From assembly GCF_003255815.1 (NCBI RefSeq), contig NC_037683.1, forward strand, positions 76,009,440 to 76,073,439: DNA of 64,000 nt. Reading direction: 5' to 3'. The first letter of the stretch is position 1. Every line of letters starts with the position of its first letter. The notes below the pieces were generated by a model that searched no databases, was not told the DNA's origin, and saw nothing but the letters and a program-made list of their open reading frames with translations. The stretch is from Theropithecus gelada (lineage: Eukaryota; Chordata; Mammalia; Primates; Cercopithecidae). The translations under genes and the position numbers were made by a program. Below, one piece after another: positions 1 through 11,944 of the stretch.

Positions 1-188
1 TTTTCTCATCTAGATTGTGTTGCTGTTTATAATTGAGGGCATTTCTCTACCATTATATCCTCTGATTATTTTTTGTATGTGTGAAGGCAGTTGATTTCTA
101 CATGTCAATTTTATATCCTACTACCTAACTGAATCTTGTATTTTTTGAGTTAGTTTAACCATTGATATCCTTTGGTTCTCCAGATATA

Positions 189-2420
189 CCAGGGGTTCAC
201 AAACTTTTTCTCTAAAGGGCCAGTCTGTTTTTATGCTGCTCATAAAGACATACCCGAGACTGGGCAATTTACAAAAGAAAGAGGTTTATTGGACTTACAG
301 TTCCATGTGGCTGGGGTGGCCTCAGATCATGGCAGAAGGTGAAAGGCAAGGAAGAGCAAGTCACATCTTATATGTTGCCTTCCCAACAGTCCCCTAAGGT
401 CTTAACTCATTTTAGCATTAAAAGTCCACAGTCCAAAGTCTCATCTGAGACAAAGCAAGTCCCTTCTGCCTATGAGCCTATAAAATCAAAAGCAAGTTAG
501 TTACTTCCTAGATACAATGGGGGTACAGGCATTGGGTAAATACAGCCATTCCAAATGAGAGAAATTGGCCAAAACAAAGGGGCTACAGGCCTTATGCAAG
601 TCCGAAATCCAGCAGGGCAGTCAAATCTTAAAGTTCCAAAATCATCTCCTTTGATTCCATGTTTCACATCCAAGTCACACGGATGCAAGAGGTGGGTTTC
701 CATGGTCTTGGGCAGCTCCATCCCTGTGGCTTTGCAGGTACAGTCTCACCCCAGCTGCCTTCACTGGCTGCCGTTGAGTGTCTGTGGCTTTTCCAGGAGC
801 ATAGTGCAAGCTGTCAGTGGATCCACTATCCTGGGGTCTGGAGGATAGTAGCCCTCTTCTTGCAGCTCCACTAGGCAGTGCCCCAGTAGGGACTCTGTGT
901 GGGGGCTCCAACCCCACGTTTCCCTTCCACACTGCCCTAACAGAAGTTCTCCATGAAGGCCCCACCCCTGCACAAACTTCTGCCTGGGCATCCAGGCGTT
1001 TCCATACATCTTCTGAAATCTAGGCAGAGGTTTCCAAACCCCAGTTTTTGACTTTTATGTGCTCAAGGGCTCAACACCATGTGGAAGCTGCCAAGGCTTG
1101 AGGGTTGCACCTTTTGAAGCCACGTCCTGAGCTCTGCATTGGTCCTTTTCAGCCATGGCTGGAGTGGTTGAGATGCAGGGCACTAAGTCACTAGGCTGCA
1201 CACAGTATGGAGACCCTGGGCATAGCCCATGAAACCACTTTTTCCTCTTAGGCCTCTGGGCCAGTGATGGGAGGGGCTGCTGTGAAGACGTCTGACATGC
1301 CCTGGAGACGTTTTCCCTATTGTCTTGGGGATTAAAATTTGGCTCCTTGTTACTTATGCAAATTTCTGCAGCTGGCTTGAATTTCTCCTCAGAAAATGGG
1401 ATTTTCTTTTCTATCACATTGTCAGGCTGCAAATTTTCTGAATTTTGTGCTCTGCTTCCCTTATAAAACTGCCTTTAACAGCACCCAAGCCACTTCTTGA
1501 GTGCTTTGCTGCTTAGAAATTCCTTCCACCAGCTACCCTAAATCATCTCTCTCAATTGAGTTCAGAGTTCCACACATCTCTAGGGCAGGGGCAAAATGCC
1601 ACCAGTCTCTTTGCTAAAACATAAGAAGAGTTACCTTTGCTGTAGTTCCCAAGAAGTTCCTCATTTCTATCCAAGACCACCTCAGCCTGGACTTTATTTT
1701 CCATATCATTATCAGTATTTTGGTCACAGCCATTCAACAAGTCTCTAGGACGTTCCAGACTTTCCCACATTTTCCTCTTCTTCTGAGCCCTCCAAAACTG
1801 CTGCAGCCTCTGCCTTTTACCCAGTTCCAAAGTTGCTCCCACATTTTTGGGTACCTTTTCAGCAGCACCCCACTCTACTGGTACCAGTTTACTGTATTAG
1901 TCTGTTTACATGTTGCTGATAAAGACATACCTGAGACTGGGCAATTTACAAAAGAAAGAGTTTTATTGGACTTACAGTTCCACGTGGCTGGGGAAGCCTT
2001 ACAATCATGGCAGAAGGTGAAAAGCAAGGAGGAGCAAGTCATGTCTTACATGGATGGCAGCAGGCAAAGGAGAGCTTGTGCAGGGAAACTACTGTTTTTA
2101 AAACCATCAGATCTTGTGAGACTAATTCACTGTCATGAGAACAGCATGAGAAAGATGTGCCCCCAAGATTTAACCACTTCCCACTGGGTTCCTCTCACCA
2201 CACATGGGAATTGTGGGAGTTACAATTCAAGATGAGATTTGGGTGGGGACACAGGCAAACCATATCATTCAGGTAGTAAATAATTTAGGCCTTGCCTAGG
2301 TCACATTCTTTTGTTTTCCCTTTTTTTTTTTCTTTACCACCCATTAAAAATGTAAAAACCATTCCTAGCCTGAGGGCCATACAAAAATAGATATCAGGTG
2401 TGGTTTATTGACTGCTGCAT
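189..2420. repeat. hAT-Charlie (MER1-type) element split by a MaLR insertion
   Basis: The left part 189-223 reads CAGGGGTTCACAAACTTTTT and then GTAAAGGGCCAG-like sequence, the common end of MER1-type hAT elements. The matching continuation (AGGTAGTAAATAATTTAGGC) resumes at 2270 after the MaLR. A related copy lies at about 31108-31330. The right end near 2420 is uncertain. Confidence 0.6.
222..2267 (-). mobile_element. ERVL-MaLR (THE1/MST-like) element, nearly complete
   Basis: Minus orientation. The 5' LTR is 1893-2267 (375 bp, starting TGATATGGTTTG on the minus strand and ending CTAATACA). A primer-site-like TGGTACCAG follows at about 1873-1888. The internal region is about 374-1892, and a partial 3' LTR (about 150 bp) is at 222-373. 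The internal length fits the roughly 1.6 kb MaLR internal sequence, which has no functional pol. The open frames here are fragments with no claim to function. The second LTR lacks its U3 part, so an internal deletion joined LTR to internal sequence. Confidence 0.8.
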
Positions 2421-3449
2421 ATCATCTGCAAATAGAGTTTTATTTCTTTTCTACCAATTTTTATGCCTCTAATTGTCCAGTTGGCTAATAAATTCTAGCA
2501 CAGTGTTGAAGTTACGGATATAGTGAGCATCCTTGTCTTGTTTTTGATATTAGTGCAAAGGTCTCTAGTGTTTTCCTCGTATTTAAGATCCTGGTCTTAG
2601 GACTAAGGTACATATTTTTTAAAATCATTTTCAGCAAGCATTCATCAGCTGTCATCTTGTTGAATTTTAAAAACAAGAAATGAGTGTTTTATTTTGAGAA
2701 AGGCTTTTTGAGCATCTATGAAGGCAGTGATAGGAATGTTCTTCATTGTGTCTTTTTTTGTTCTTCATTTTGTCTTTTTTTATGGCCTATTATTTTATTA
2801 ATGTGGTGATGGATTCTGTTTGCTGATGTTACTGGCAAATTGTGCATTAATATTCATGAATGATACTGGTCTGCTTTTTTCTTTGTACTCTTTATTAATA
2901 CTTTATAACAACAATTAGTTTTCCTTCATTTTCAATACCTTGGAACAGTTTATGGAGCATTGGAGCTATTTGGTTGGGAAGTTGCCTTGAATTCCTCTGT
3001 GAACGCCATCAGGGCCTGGTGCTTTTATGGGGGGCAGTTCCTTAATTTTTTCTAGGGAAACTGGTCTGTTTAAACTTTATATCTTTAATTTGCTCAGTTT
3101 TGGTAATCTATATTTTTCTAGAAAAGTACTGATTTCTTCTGGGTTTTCAAATTTATTAGTATAGAGGCCTGCAAAATAGTCATGTGATTTTATAAATTTA
3201 TTGTTTAGATTATTTTTCTTTTTATCTTTTTGTATATTTGTGTTTTCTCTGTTTTGCTCTCTTTCCCCACTGCTCCTCTCTTAATTTAGCTAGCAATTGT
3301 CTTATTTTGTTAATTTAGGGAAAAAAACTTCTATTTTTAAAAATTAGGTCTGTTTTTGTTCTGTATTTCATTGATTCCTGCTTTCATCTTTGCTTTCTTT
3401 TGGTTACTTTGTTGTTCTTTTTGACCCAAGTCACTTTTAAAAATTTATT

Positions 3450-3742
3450 TTACTGAAAAAAGACAGATATTTTTGATTTGGAATCTCCCTGGTCACTCAG
3501 ACTGGAGTGCAGTGGTGTGATCATGGCTCACTGCAGCATCAAACTCATGGGCTCCAAGTGATCCTCCTATCTCAGCCTCTGGAGTGGCTGGGACTACAGG
3601 TGTATGTCACCACTCCTGGCAAATTTTTAAAAAAACTTTATCTAGAGATGGTGTCTCGCTATATTGCCCTCAAGTGATCCTCCTGCCTTGGCCTCCTAAA
3701 GTGTTAAGATTACAGGCATTAGCCATTGCATCAACACCCCCC
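3450..3742 (-). repeat. AluJ-type, antisense
   Basis: Antisense dimeric Alu with many changes (GGCTCACTGCAGCATC, GGCATTAGCCATTGC). It is flanked by AAAATTTATT at 3440-3449 and 3743-3752, a target-site duplication inside the old L1. Confidence 0.85.
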
Positions 3743-4067
3743 AAAATTTATTGCTATGAATTTTCCTCTTATTACTGTTTTGCATGTATCTAATAGTTCC
3801 TGTTTTAAAAAAATTCTGTAATTTCAGTTTGTACTTCCTCTTTCACGGAAGAGTCTTTAATAGAAGACCTTTTAATTTCCAGAGGAAAGCTGTTTTATTG
3901 TTAATTTCAACAAATCAGTTTTATTAAATTGTGATCAATGTCATTTATTTCTAATTTTATATAACTTTCCCGTATTTCTTGTGTGACCTCTAGTACTCGA
4001 TTTTGTAAGTGTTTGATGCTCACTTGAGAAGGTATATTTCGTATTATCAGTACATAAAGTTTTGATA

Positions 4068-4880
4068 TATACAGATTGAGCACCCTCATCCAAAAATCTG
4101 AAATCCAAAACTTTTTGAGCACCAACTTGATGCTTGATGCCACAAAAGGAAAATTCTGCCAGCCGTGGTGGCTCATACCTGTAATCCCCACATTTGGGAA
4201 GGCCAAGGCAGAAGAATCACTTGGGGCCAGGAGTTTGGGACCAGCCTGGGCAACATAGTCAGACCTTGTCTCTACAAAAAATTAAAACATTAGCCAGGTA
4301 CAATAGCTCACGCCTGTAGTCCTAGCTACCCAGGAGGGAGGACTGCTTGAGTCCAGGAATTGGAGACTACAGTGAGTCATAATTGCACCACTGCACCCCA
4401 GCCTTGGTGACAGAGTGAGACCGTGTCTCAAAAAAAAAAAAAAAAAAAAAAAGAAAATTCCACATCTGACCTCATATGACAGCTCATAGTCAAAACATAG
4501 GCACACAACACAGTTATTCAGTATCCCTGGGGGAAGAAAACCTTTCCAGCCCCTTTCAACTGTGACATACATTCCTCACACACCCGGATTCTCCATGCAA
4601 GCATGCCTGTAAAGAGTAATAAAATGGTACGTGTGTAGGCTGCATATGCCAATGGCAGGTTTCTCATAATACCTCACATGAAGCCCAGACCTATGTGCAT
4701 TACACACTTTTGTTTTGTTTTTGTTTTTGCTTATTCTCTGTTCTGTTGTGTAAAGATATTGTTTAAAATGCCAAAAAAGCCTGCATGGTACCTATAGGGT
4801 AATGCAAGTATTCCAAAATCTGAAACACTTCTGGTCTCAAGCATTTCAAATAAGGAATACTTAACCTGTATACATCCACG
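4068..4880 (+). mobile_element. MER2-like (TcMar-Tigger) DNA transposon, interrupted by Alu
   Basis: It begins ACAGATTGAGCACCCTCATC and ends GGAATACTTAACCTGT, a pair of imperfect terminal inverted repeats, with the ATCTGAAATCCAAAAC phrase typical of MER2. An Alu at 4157-4452 splits it. A second, shorter copy is at 56643-56960. Confidence 0.75.
4157..4452 (+). repeat. AluJ-type, sense
   Basis: Dimeric Alu with a 22-A tail, flanked by GAAAATTC at 4149-4156 and 4453-4460 within the MER2-like element. Confidence 0.88.
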
Positions 4881-5509
4881 TGATCTACCTCATTGGTCAT
4901 TTTAAGTCTTCCTATATCATCCTTATTTTTTGCTTGATTGACGTGTCTTGTACTGAATGGAGTATTGGAGTTTCTTATTTGTCTGTTTATATGTATATAT
5001 CTTCTATAAGTCTCCTGTAGTTTTCTTTATAAAGTGGTTGCTGTGTTATCTGATGCATAGATATTCACAATTTTTATGTCTTCATTGTGAATTGTGACTT
5101 TTAGTATTAAAAAGTACCCCTTTTATATTTAATGCTTTTGCCTTGAATTCTGTTTTTTCAGAAATAAGATAGGACTTTTAAACAATTTCCACTTGCCTGA
5201 AATACCTTTGTTCATACCTTCATTTACCCTTTCTGAATCTCTGTATTCAGGAAACATACAGTATGTGATTGGGCTTGGTTTTGTAAGCCAAGTTGAAATT
5301 TTTTTTCTTTTAGTGGGTAAGTTAGGTTTATTTACATTAATTTTTATTATTCATACATTTGGCCTCAGTTGTCACAATATTTTATAATTACATGTATTGC
5401 TTTATTTGTTATGTTCCTTTTTTCTATGAGGTGTCTTCTATGCTCTTTAAAACATTTATTTTCTGGCATTTATGAATATTTATATTTGTTTTAATTCTCT
5501 ATTATTTTA

Positions 5510-5620
5510 CTTGAACCTGGGAGGCAGAGGTTGCAGTGAGCTGAAATTGCGCCCCTGCACTCCAGCCTGGGCCACAGAGCGAGACCCCGTCTCAGAAAAA
5601 AATAAATAAATAAATAAAGG
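5510..5620 (+). repeat. 5'-truncated Alu (right arm only)
   Basis: It starts inside the right monomer (TTGAACCTGGGAGGCAGAGG) and ends in an (AAAT)n tail. The flanks 5500-5509 and 5621-5630 read TATT(A/G)TTTTA, so the truncation occurred at insertion. Confidence 0.85.
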
Positions 5621-5810
5621 TATTGTTTTAACTCTCACCAATTAACCTGTACAACAGCATGCTTATTATATTTTCCTCTTTCTCTCTCCCATTTTCCATC
5701 CAATATTTGTTACAGCATGTAACATTTGCACATTTGTTTTATACCTTCACCTTAGTGTTTTTGTAATACATTTGGATGTATTAAAATCCTCACTATAGTA
5801 AGTTCTTTTG

Positions 5811-6139
5811 GCCAGGTGTGGTGGCTTACTTTGGGAGTACTTTGGGAGGTTGAGGTGGGAGGATGGCTTGAGCCCAGGAGCTCGAGACCAGCCTGGGCAA
5901 CATGGGGAGACCCCATCTCTACCAAAAAAAAAAAAAAAAAAGCCAGGTTTGTAGCATGCATCTGTAGTCCCAGCTACTTGGGAGGCTGAGGCAACAGGAT
6001 TGCTCAAGCCAAGGAAGTCAAGGCTGCAGTGGGCTGTGTTCATGCCACTGGACTCCAGCCTAGGTGGTAGAGCAGTGGGCTGTGTTCATGCCACTGCACT
6101 CAAACCTAGGTGATAGAGCAAAACCCCGTCTCAAGAAAA
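5811..6139 (+). repeat. Alu with internal 46-bp tandem duplication
   Basis: Sense dimeric Alu flanked by AGTTCTTTTG (5801-5810 and 6140-6149). The right arm contains two copies of a 46-bp unit, 6026-6071 and 6072-6117, differing at a few bases. Confidence 0.88.
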
Positions 6140-7490
6140 AGTTCTTTTGCTGAAGTTTGTAGAGTTATCTCTTGGTTAGATGAATCTTATTCTCTAGACT
6201 GTTTCTTATTCTCTAGATTGTTTCTGAAGGGCTCATGAGTGCTCTGTTTCTATATGGCTAAAATTGGTTTTCTATAACCTTGATAGTTGAAGGACAAGTT
6301 GGTAGACAAAATCTTCGGTTCACATTTTCCAATATTTTTTAAAAAAATTGCTGTTCCATTGTTGCTTTATTTTATATTTTGTTTTTGGAGTCTGATACAA
6401 TGTAATTTTTTTTGTAAGTTACTTGATCTTTTTACTGAAGACCTTGAAGATTTTTTTTTTCTTTGAAATCTGTTTTACTAGGTTATGTTTTGAAGTTGTT
6501 TGTTCTACGTTAATATTCTAAGGTGCCTGGTAGTCCCTTTCAATGTGTAGATTCAGCTCTCCTTTTATTTCTGGAATGCTTTCTTGGATTACAGTTTTAA
6601 ATATTAGTTCTGTTTCGTTGTTCGGTTTTCTTCTGGGATACCAAATGAATACTTCTTTTTGACCTGCCTTCCATTTTTACCACTATCGCTAACGTTTTTT
6701 TACTTTGCTTTTTCTCATTTTAATTTTCTTAGTATTTCTCCTGTCTTTATGCCTGTTAATAAATTTTCCTTTGAATCTGTTCTGTTGGGCATCTTGTAAT
6801 TGTCTTCATTTCTAAGGTAATTTTGCCTTTTTCCTCCATTTGTTTTCTGAGTCTAGTCAGTCCTTTTAATTCTTCCTTCTAGTAAGAATTTCTGATTCAT
6901 GGTGGGGTTTTAAATATGCCCAAATGTTTGTATGGATACATTTGTAGTTGGAGTGTGATCATAACATTTTCTTCTGCTTCATGGTTGGGTTTTTTTTTTC
7001 CAAGAAGAATTTTCTGATTTTTTTTTTTGGTAATAACTGTATGGATCTGTTTGTCCTTTTCTTCCTCATTTTTGTGCTGTTTTGTAAGATTTCTAGCAAT
7101 GGCTTCCTTTTCTGTCAGTATAATAAAGTCTAGATTCCTTAGTAAGTTTGCGTTGGTGTGAATGAATAATACATATCTCACTCAACGTTTTTGATTGGAT
7201 TTTTCTTGCAGGACCCTGAATTTTCTTTTGCTTCTTTTCACCTTCATCATCCAAATGCCAGAGGATGCCTCTTCCTTCTTTTTTGGTTTATTTTTCCCTG
7301 AGAAGCTTTGGTTTTGAAGACTGTGACTTCAATAATATACTTTTAAGTCCCTGCCCTGTAAACCTTTCTTTGACTGGACACTATAGTGGTATTTTCAGAT
7401 TTAGGGTGGACTTACTTGGTCTGCGTTTGCCACAAAGCCTTGCAGCAGAAGCACGGTGGGCACACGTGTGTGAGATTGCTCCCTGAGATT

Positions 7491-8126
7491 TAAAAATTTA
7501 CAGTTATTTCAAATGTGGGTATTCTCTGTCTTCAAGTTAGGCTGAGGGTGTGTTTTTGTTTAGTTTTATCTATTTTAGTTTTAGTTTGACTGCCACTGTC
7601 ATCAGTTTCCTTGGAAGTTCCCAGTGATGACTAAATTCTCAGAACTGAGCTGATACTTTCTAGCTTGAAGGGAAAACTAGTAAAACATACTTTAAGGTAT
7701 TACGTGATCAACTCTGAAAATTACAACTCCATTCATAATGACAATCCTATTCAGTAGTTATAGCACTTTGCAGTTTTGCCAACACTTTCATATGCTTTTT
7801 CTAATATAATCCCCTCAAAAAATCTATTTCATAGATGAAGAAATTGTGACATCGATTAAATTCCTGATGTCATGCAGCAGTTAAGTGATAGGACCAACTT
7901 AACAGAGGCTTTCTCATTTAGAGCCTGTGCCTTTTCTCCTGTACCTCATTATTTAACCTTGTTGATTCACACTAAGTGTCCAAACTGGTAAACCTCCATT
8001 AGGTTTATAGCGAGTATATTTAAAGTCACACAGGCATGAACCTTTATGAAGTCTGGTTTGGATTGTGGGTTATTTTTTTGATCCTTTTACAAAGATTAAC
8101 TGTTCTTTCTTCCTTTTACCTTACAG
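7491..8126 (+). other. ERMP1: ERMP1 intron end, mostly unique; possible MIR/L2 fragment
   Basis: Non-coding sequence before the penultimate ERMP1 exon. About 7745-7960 has the wording of an old MIR/L2 (AGATGAAGAAATTGTGAC). The polypyrimidine tract and acceptor are at 8100-8126. Nothing else recognised. Confidence 0.5.
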
Positions 8127-8290
8127 GACCAAGCCATATGTCCTTTTATGTTCGAGCCCACAAAGGGTCAACACTCTCTCAGTGGTCTCTTGGTAATGGC
8201 ACCCCAGTCACAAGTAAAGGAGGAGACTACTTTGTCTTTTATTCCCATGGACTCCAGGCCTCTGCATGGCAGTTCTGGATAGAAGTGCAG
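8127..8290 (+). CDS. ERMP1: ERMP1 penultimate coding exon (C-terminal lumenal region)
   Basis: This exon encodes part of the C-terminus of endoplasmic reticulum metallopeptidase 1 (Felix-ina), an M28-family zinc peptidase with an N-terminal catalytic domain and many membrane segments; the C-terminal stretch seen here follows the membrane region. A pyrimidine-rich tract ending TTACAG precedes 8127, and the exon ends GTGCAG before a GTGCAA donor. The first two bases complete a codon split with an upstream exon outside the window, and 54 codons follow. The translation includes SHMSFYVRAHKG, GGDYFVFYSHGL and WQFWIEVQ, which I recognise as ERMP1. The peptidase domain and metal ligands are upstream and not visible. 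Splicing to 8412 keeps the frame (VQ followed by VSEE). The identification comes from memory of the human protein. Confidence 0.9.
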
Positions 8291-8411
8291 GTGCAAATTT
8301 CCCAGCATTGTTTGTTTCATTGATTAGGTTCCCAGGTGGTATTTAGCAAGAACCTTGGGTTCAGTATTCTGGCTTCCGAGAACTGGAGAACTAATTGATT
8401 TTCTCTGGCAG

Positions 8412-8576
8412 GTCTCAGAAGAACGTCCTGAAGGAATGGTCACTGTGGCCATTGCTGCTCACTATCTATCTGGGGAAGACAAGAGATCCCCTCAACTGGA
8501 TGCTCTGAAGGAAAGGTTCCCAGATTGGACATTTCCCTCTGCCTGGGTGTGCACCTACGATCTCTTTGTGTTTTAG
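8412..8576 (+). CDS. ERMP1: ERMP1 terminal coding exon with stop codon
   Basis: This last coding exon gives 54 residues and a TAG stop at 8574-8576. The acceptor is CTCTGGCAG just before 8412, after a 121-bp intron. The translation begins VSEERPEGMVTVAIAAHY and ends WVCTYDLFVF, the ERMP1 C-terminus. Residues 851-904 would be expected if the protein has the human length of about 904 aa. The reading frame has no frameshift or internal stop, so the gene end looks functional. It is convergent with RIC1, whose stop codon lies about 19 kb to the right on the other strand. An unspliced open frame runs on upstream of 8412 in the intron, but the AG and the family match place the exon start at 8412. 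Confidence 0.92.
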   Translation, partial: VSEERPEGMVTVAIAAHYLSGEDKRSPQLDALKERFPDWTFPSAWVCTYDLFVF

Positions 8577-11145
8577 TTTTGTGGATGAGCTCTAAGTACG
8601 TGCCCAGTGGATACTCCATGTGACATGGTTTCTCCCTATGTTACGTGGGTGTTTGTAACGTAAGTCAATGAATTTTAATGAGCATATGTTCAAAGAACTT
8701 TCTGGGTTAACACTTTTCAGGGCCAAGCACTATAAGGGTTTAGCTGTGGCACAATGATGCATGGCCTGTTGACACTTGAAAATGCCAGTCTTCTGGCACT
8801 TAAGCACATGTGGGTACTGCCACTACACACACGTCATTTCATATGACCTTAAGGACAAAAGCCAACAAACCACTTCAGTAGGTGCCCCGTTAGGATCAAG
8901 AAAGATGTACACTGTTAGACCATTGTTAATGAGACAAAAGTTGTTTCCAATTTAAGCCCCAAAACCATTTGTTGTATTTGTGGATGGTGGGTAAAATATC
9001 ATTCACTGGGGTAGTGATTCCCCTTGAGACTATAACTCTGTGTAGGTCACTGGGAAGTGATTGCCATAGGGCTGGGAGAAAAGAGAAGCATTGCGCTCTT
9101 GAGGCTGTAGCCTTTGTCGAGCTGTTTCTTCAGGCAGCCTCTCAGATGTGCTTTGTGTCTCTGTGCTGAGGCCTGGACCCTGTGCTGAGCTGGTGACTCA
9201 CTGTCCTGACAAATGGACACCCAGATCCACTGCTGTGCTGCTTTCCTGAGGTGGTTTTCTATGGCTGTTTTCCTCTGAAACATGTCTGTTTACCCCTCTC
9301 CATCTTACCAAGTTGAAAAGGGTAGTATTTGGCCACATATCCCTCTGGTTTTCGTAGGTTCTTTTGGTTCAGAATATTGTTTGTGCCAGTACATGACCTT
9401 AACTTCCTTCCTCAGAGCACTGAGCTGCCACCTGGGCTATTCTGGGGTAGAAGGAAGGCTGGGAATAGTGGGCATTTTATAAATATTTATTCTTTTTTCT
9501 TTGTTTCCTAGGAGTCTTGTGTTATACAAGGTTAATCCTTTATGGTATAATCTTATTGATGCACTGGGCCTTTTTGTTTTCCAGCCAGTTGAATAGATTA
9601 GTTTTTCTCAGTAATTTACTATCCAGCAGGCTGGCTTTCCTGAGACTTGAGGTTGTGGCTTATACTGGAATGAGACCACTGTACCTGTAGGTGGTTCAGA
9701 TCCTGCATAGTGGCAGCATGAGGACTTAAAGGTGGTTTTCATTTTGAAGATGGCTATGTAGCTTGTAAGGTGTATCACAGCAGTACCTCTCATGGCTTTT
9801 TGGTTCCAGCAGTGAGGGGATTGGTGAGATCAATGGTAAACTGTGCAAGCTTTCTTTTTATCATTAGGAAATGTGAAACATTGGACAAATTTTAACAAGG
9901 ACAAAAAGCTGAAAGAAAAGGTACAGTTAACAAAACAAAAAAAGGGTAGCTAGATTTATCTTGGGTGATGGAGGAAATGAGAGAGGAATGGTCTTGAAAG
10001 GTGGTCTGTGGATCTATCTGAATAGAAAGAGCACAGTAAGTGTGCATCGCAGGAGAAAAGGTCCTTGAAGCTGCTTGTTTAATGTGTATGATGTGCTTTT
10101 TAAAATCATGCTTCTCATTGCCTGCCTAATCTTGTGATTCCCTAAAAACTAACTGGGCCCACGTAGATAGGGCTGCAACCAGAGCTGAATAATAACACGT
10201 TAGGCTGTCACATGCATCAGCACTGCACACTGGAGTCATTGCTTTTCCTTGACTTTGTAGAAATCACAAGTGCTTCAGGAGTCTGGCTCCTGCTACTTTT
10301 ATCCGTCAGGTAGCACAAAAGGTTTGCAGGGTTTGTATCTTGTATAGAATCACAGTTGTGGAGAAAAAGTAATGATTTCTCAATGAATTTAAAAATATGG
10401 GCCTATTTTCCATCCCCGTGGTTTATCTGATATAATTAGTGTTCCCTGTGATTTCCCCCCGCTTTGGGAAGGATGCCTTTACTCTTTATCAGTAATAAAT
10501 TATGACTGTTTTCGTATTGCCTTTGGGTTATTTTCCTGTGTAAACCATTGTCTTTTGTTTTGGTTTTCTTTAGCATTATGAAACTTTGGTGTTGTACAAG
10601 GTCAGTAATAAGATGCTCACTAGTCTCAGGGCTTGTGTAATATTCTGGGAGGTCATTTAAATGCCAGAGATGGTCAAGCAATTATACACAGTATTTATGA
10701 CTCAACTGTTAAGTATACCGTTTGTCTGTAGATTCACAGTAGATTCTGAGATTAAAATTTTTTTATAAGAGTGATCCTTTAAATAATTTCTAAAAGGGTC
10801 TAACAAAGTCACTAACAATGCATTATTTTCTACAGAATTTAATGTTAGTAGTACAGTACAGCATATTCAGGGAAAAAGTGTGAAGAATTACGATTTCAAA
10901 GTAGTTCGTTCTTGTGTTTGACCTAAGAATGATTGTCGCATGAAGTGTTTGTTTTTACAGTTTAGCATAAATAAACAAACATGATAGGATTCCTTAAGAT
11001 GTTACCACCAAAGGGGCCACAAGCCAGCCTGCTGTCTCAGGAAGCTGTAGAAGGAGCGTTTTGTCAATTTCTTGTCACTGGTTGACTTACTAAGGATTGT
11101 TGCCTTATAATGTTACTGAAATAAACTTTTTAATATACTGGTTGA
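8577..11145 (+). other. ERMP1: ERMP1 3' untranslated region (inferred)
   Basis: This is about 2.57 kb of non-coding sequence after the ERMP1 stop. I recognise no Alu, L1 or LTR in it, although both flanks are repeat-dense, as expected for transcribed and selected UTR. AATAAA motifs occur near 10494, near 10979 and at 11120. The last is followed by a T/A-rich stretch and then by ordinary intergenic sequence and repeats. The end point is inferred from that signal. Short open frames here are not conserved coding sequence as far as I can tell. Confidence 0.65.
11120..11125 (+). terminator. ERMP1: Probable ERMP1 polyadenylation signal AATAAA
   Basis: A canonical AATAAA lies within TGAAATAAACTTTT, about 2.5 kb after the stop codon. 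Cleavage would be expected 10-30 bases downstream, near 11135-11155. The alternative AATAAA motifs near 10494 and 10979 could serve shorter isoforms. Confidence 0.55.
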
Positions 11146-11684
11146 TATCTTTTTAACAGAAAAACAGATGCTGTGTTCTTCTGTATCCCCATATTTTCAG
11201 GGGTTATTCCATGTCCACAGAGCCTTTTAATTGCTGTTGAAAGACCTAGATGGCTCATGTGAGCAAAGAACTCAACATGGAAATGTTTACTTCAGTTAGA
11301 ATCCTTTATTTTAGAAGGAAATGGTACTTCTGAATTTCACAGAAATTATTAGGTAAATGTTGAGCTTCAGCATATGTAGGAGTTTAAAATCATCCCCATT
11401 TAGCAAAAAAATAGCAAAGGATGAAGGGCATTCTTTTATTTGGGAGTAAGGGTAGGAGGGCGGGAAGAAATTGCCTTTCAGTCAGTGACCCATTGTTTAT
11501 TCTAAACTCCACAGGAGGAAAGGGTACCACCACTCACCAAAATAGAGCATGAACTTTGAGTTCAAAGATCTCTCTGCAAATTATTTAAGCTTTGAGTGAA
11601 TTCTCTCAGAAAAGTTCAGTACAAGGTGAAGCAGCTGAACAACTTCTAACACTCCTTCTTTTAGGGCCAGTAAAGCCAAGATGC
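11146..11684. other. Intergenic sequence after ERMP1, nothing recognised
   Basis: AT-rich unique-looking sequence with no convincing open frame or repeat, ending at the target site of the antisense L1. I see nothing functional. Confidence 0.5.
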
Positions 11685-11944
11685 AGTTATGGCTCTTTGT
11701 TTTTAGCCAAGATGCAGTTATAACTTTTAAATATTTAAAAATTATACTTTAAGTTCTGGGGTACATATGCAGAATGTACAGGTTTGTTACATATGTATAC
11801 ATGTGCCATGGCGGTTTCCTGCACCCATCAACCCATCATCGACATTAGGTATTTCTCATAATGCTATCCCTCCCCTAGCCCCCCATCCTCTGACAGGCCC
11901 TGGTGTGTGATGTTCCCCTCCCTGTGTCCAGGTGTTCTCATTGT

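Larger units (their letters stand above)
1..7490 (-). repeat. Old antisense L1 (L1M-type), broken by later insertions
   Basis: T-rich strand with L1 ORF2 complement phrases, such as the stretch near 95-130 and the ones near 2480-2560, 2950-3060 and 3860-4000. Its parts are 1-185, about 2420-3440, 3752-4068, 4885-5500, 5631-5800 and 6150 to about 7490, ending in the ORF1/5' UTR direction. It is split by the hAT/MaLR block, two old Alus, a MER2-like element and two further Alus. Many frames are broken. It lies in the ERMP1 intron, antisense to the gene. Outer limits are approximate. Confidence 0.7.

Noticed and set aside
555..2235. Open frames of 60-171 codons in the first 2.3 kb
   Set aside because: They lie in MaLR LTR and internal sequence in several frames on both strands, with no family match as cellular protein.
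7265..7486. Possible further ERMP1 exon
   Set aside because: The 73-codon frame has no ERMP1-like wording and lies in or next to old L1 sequence.
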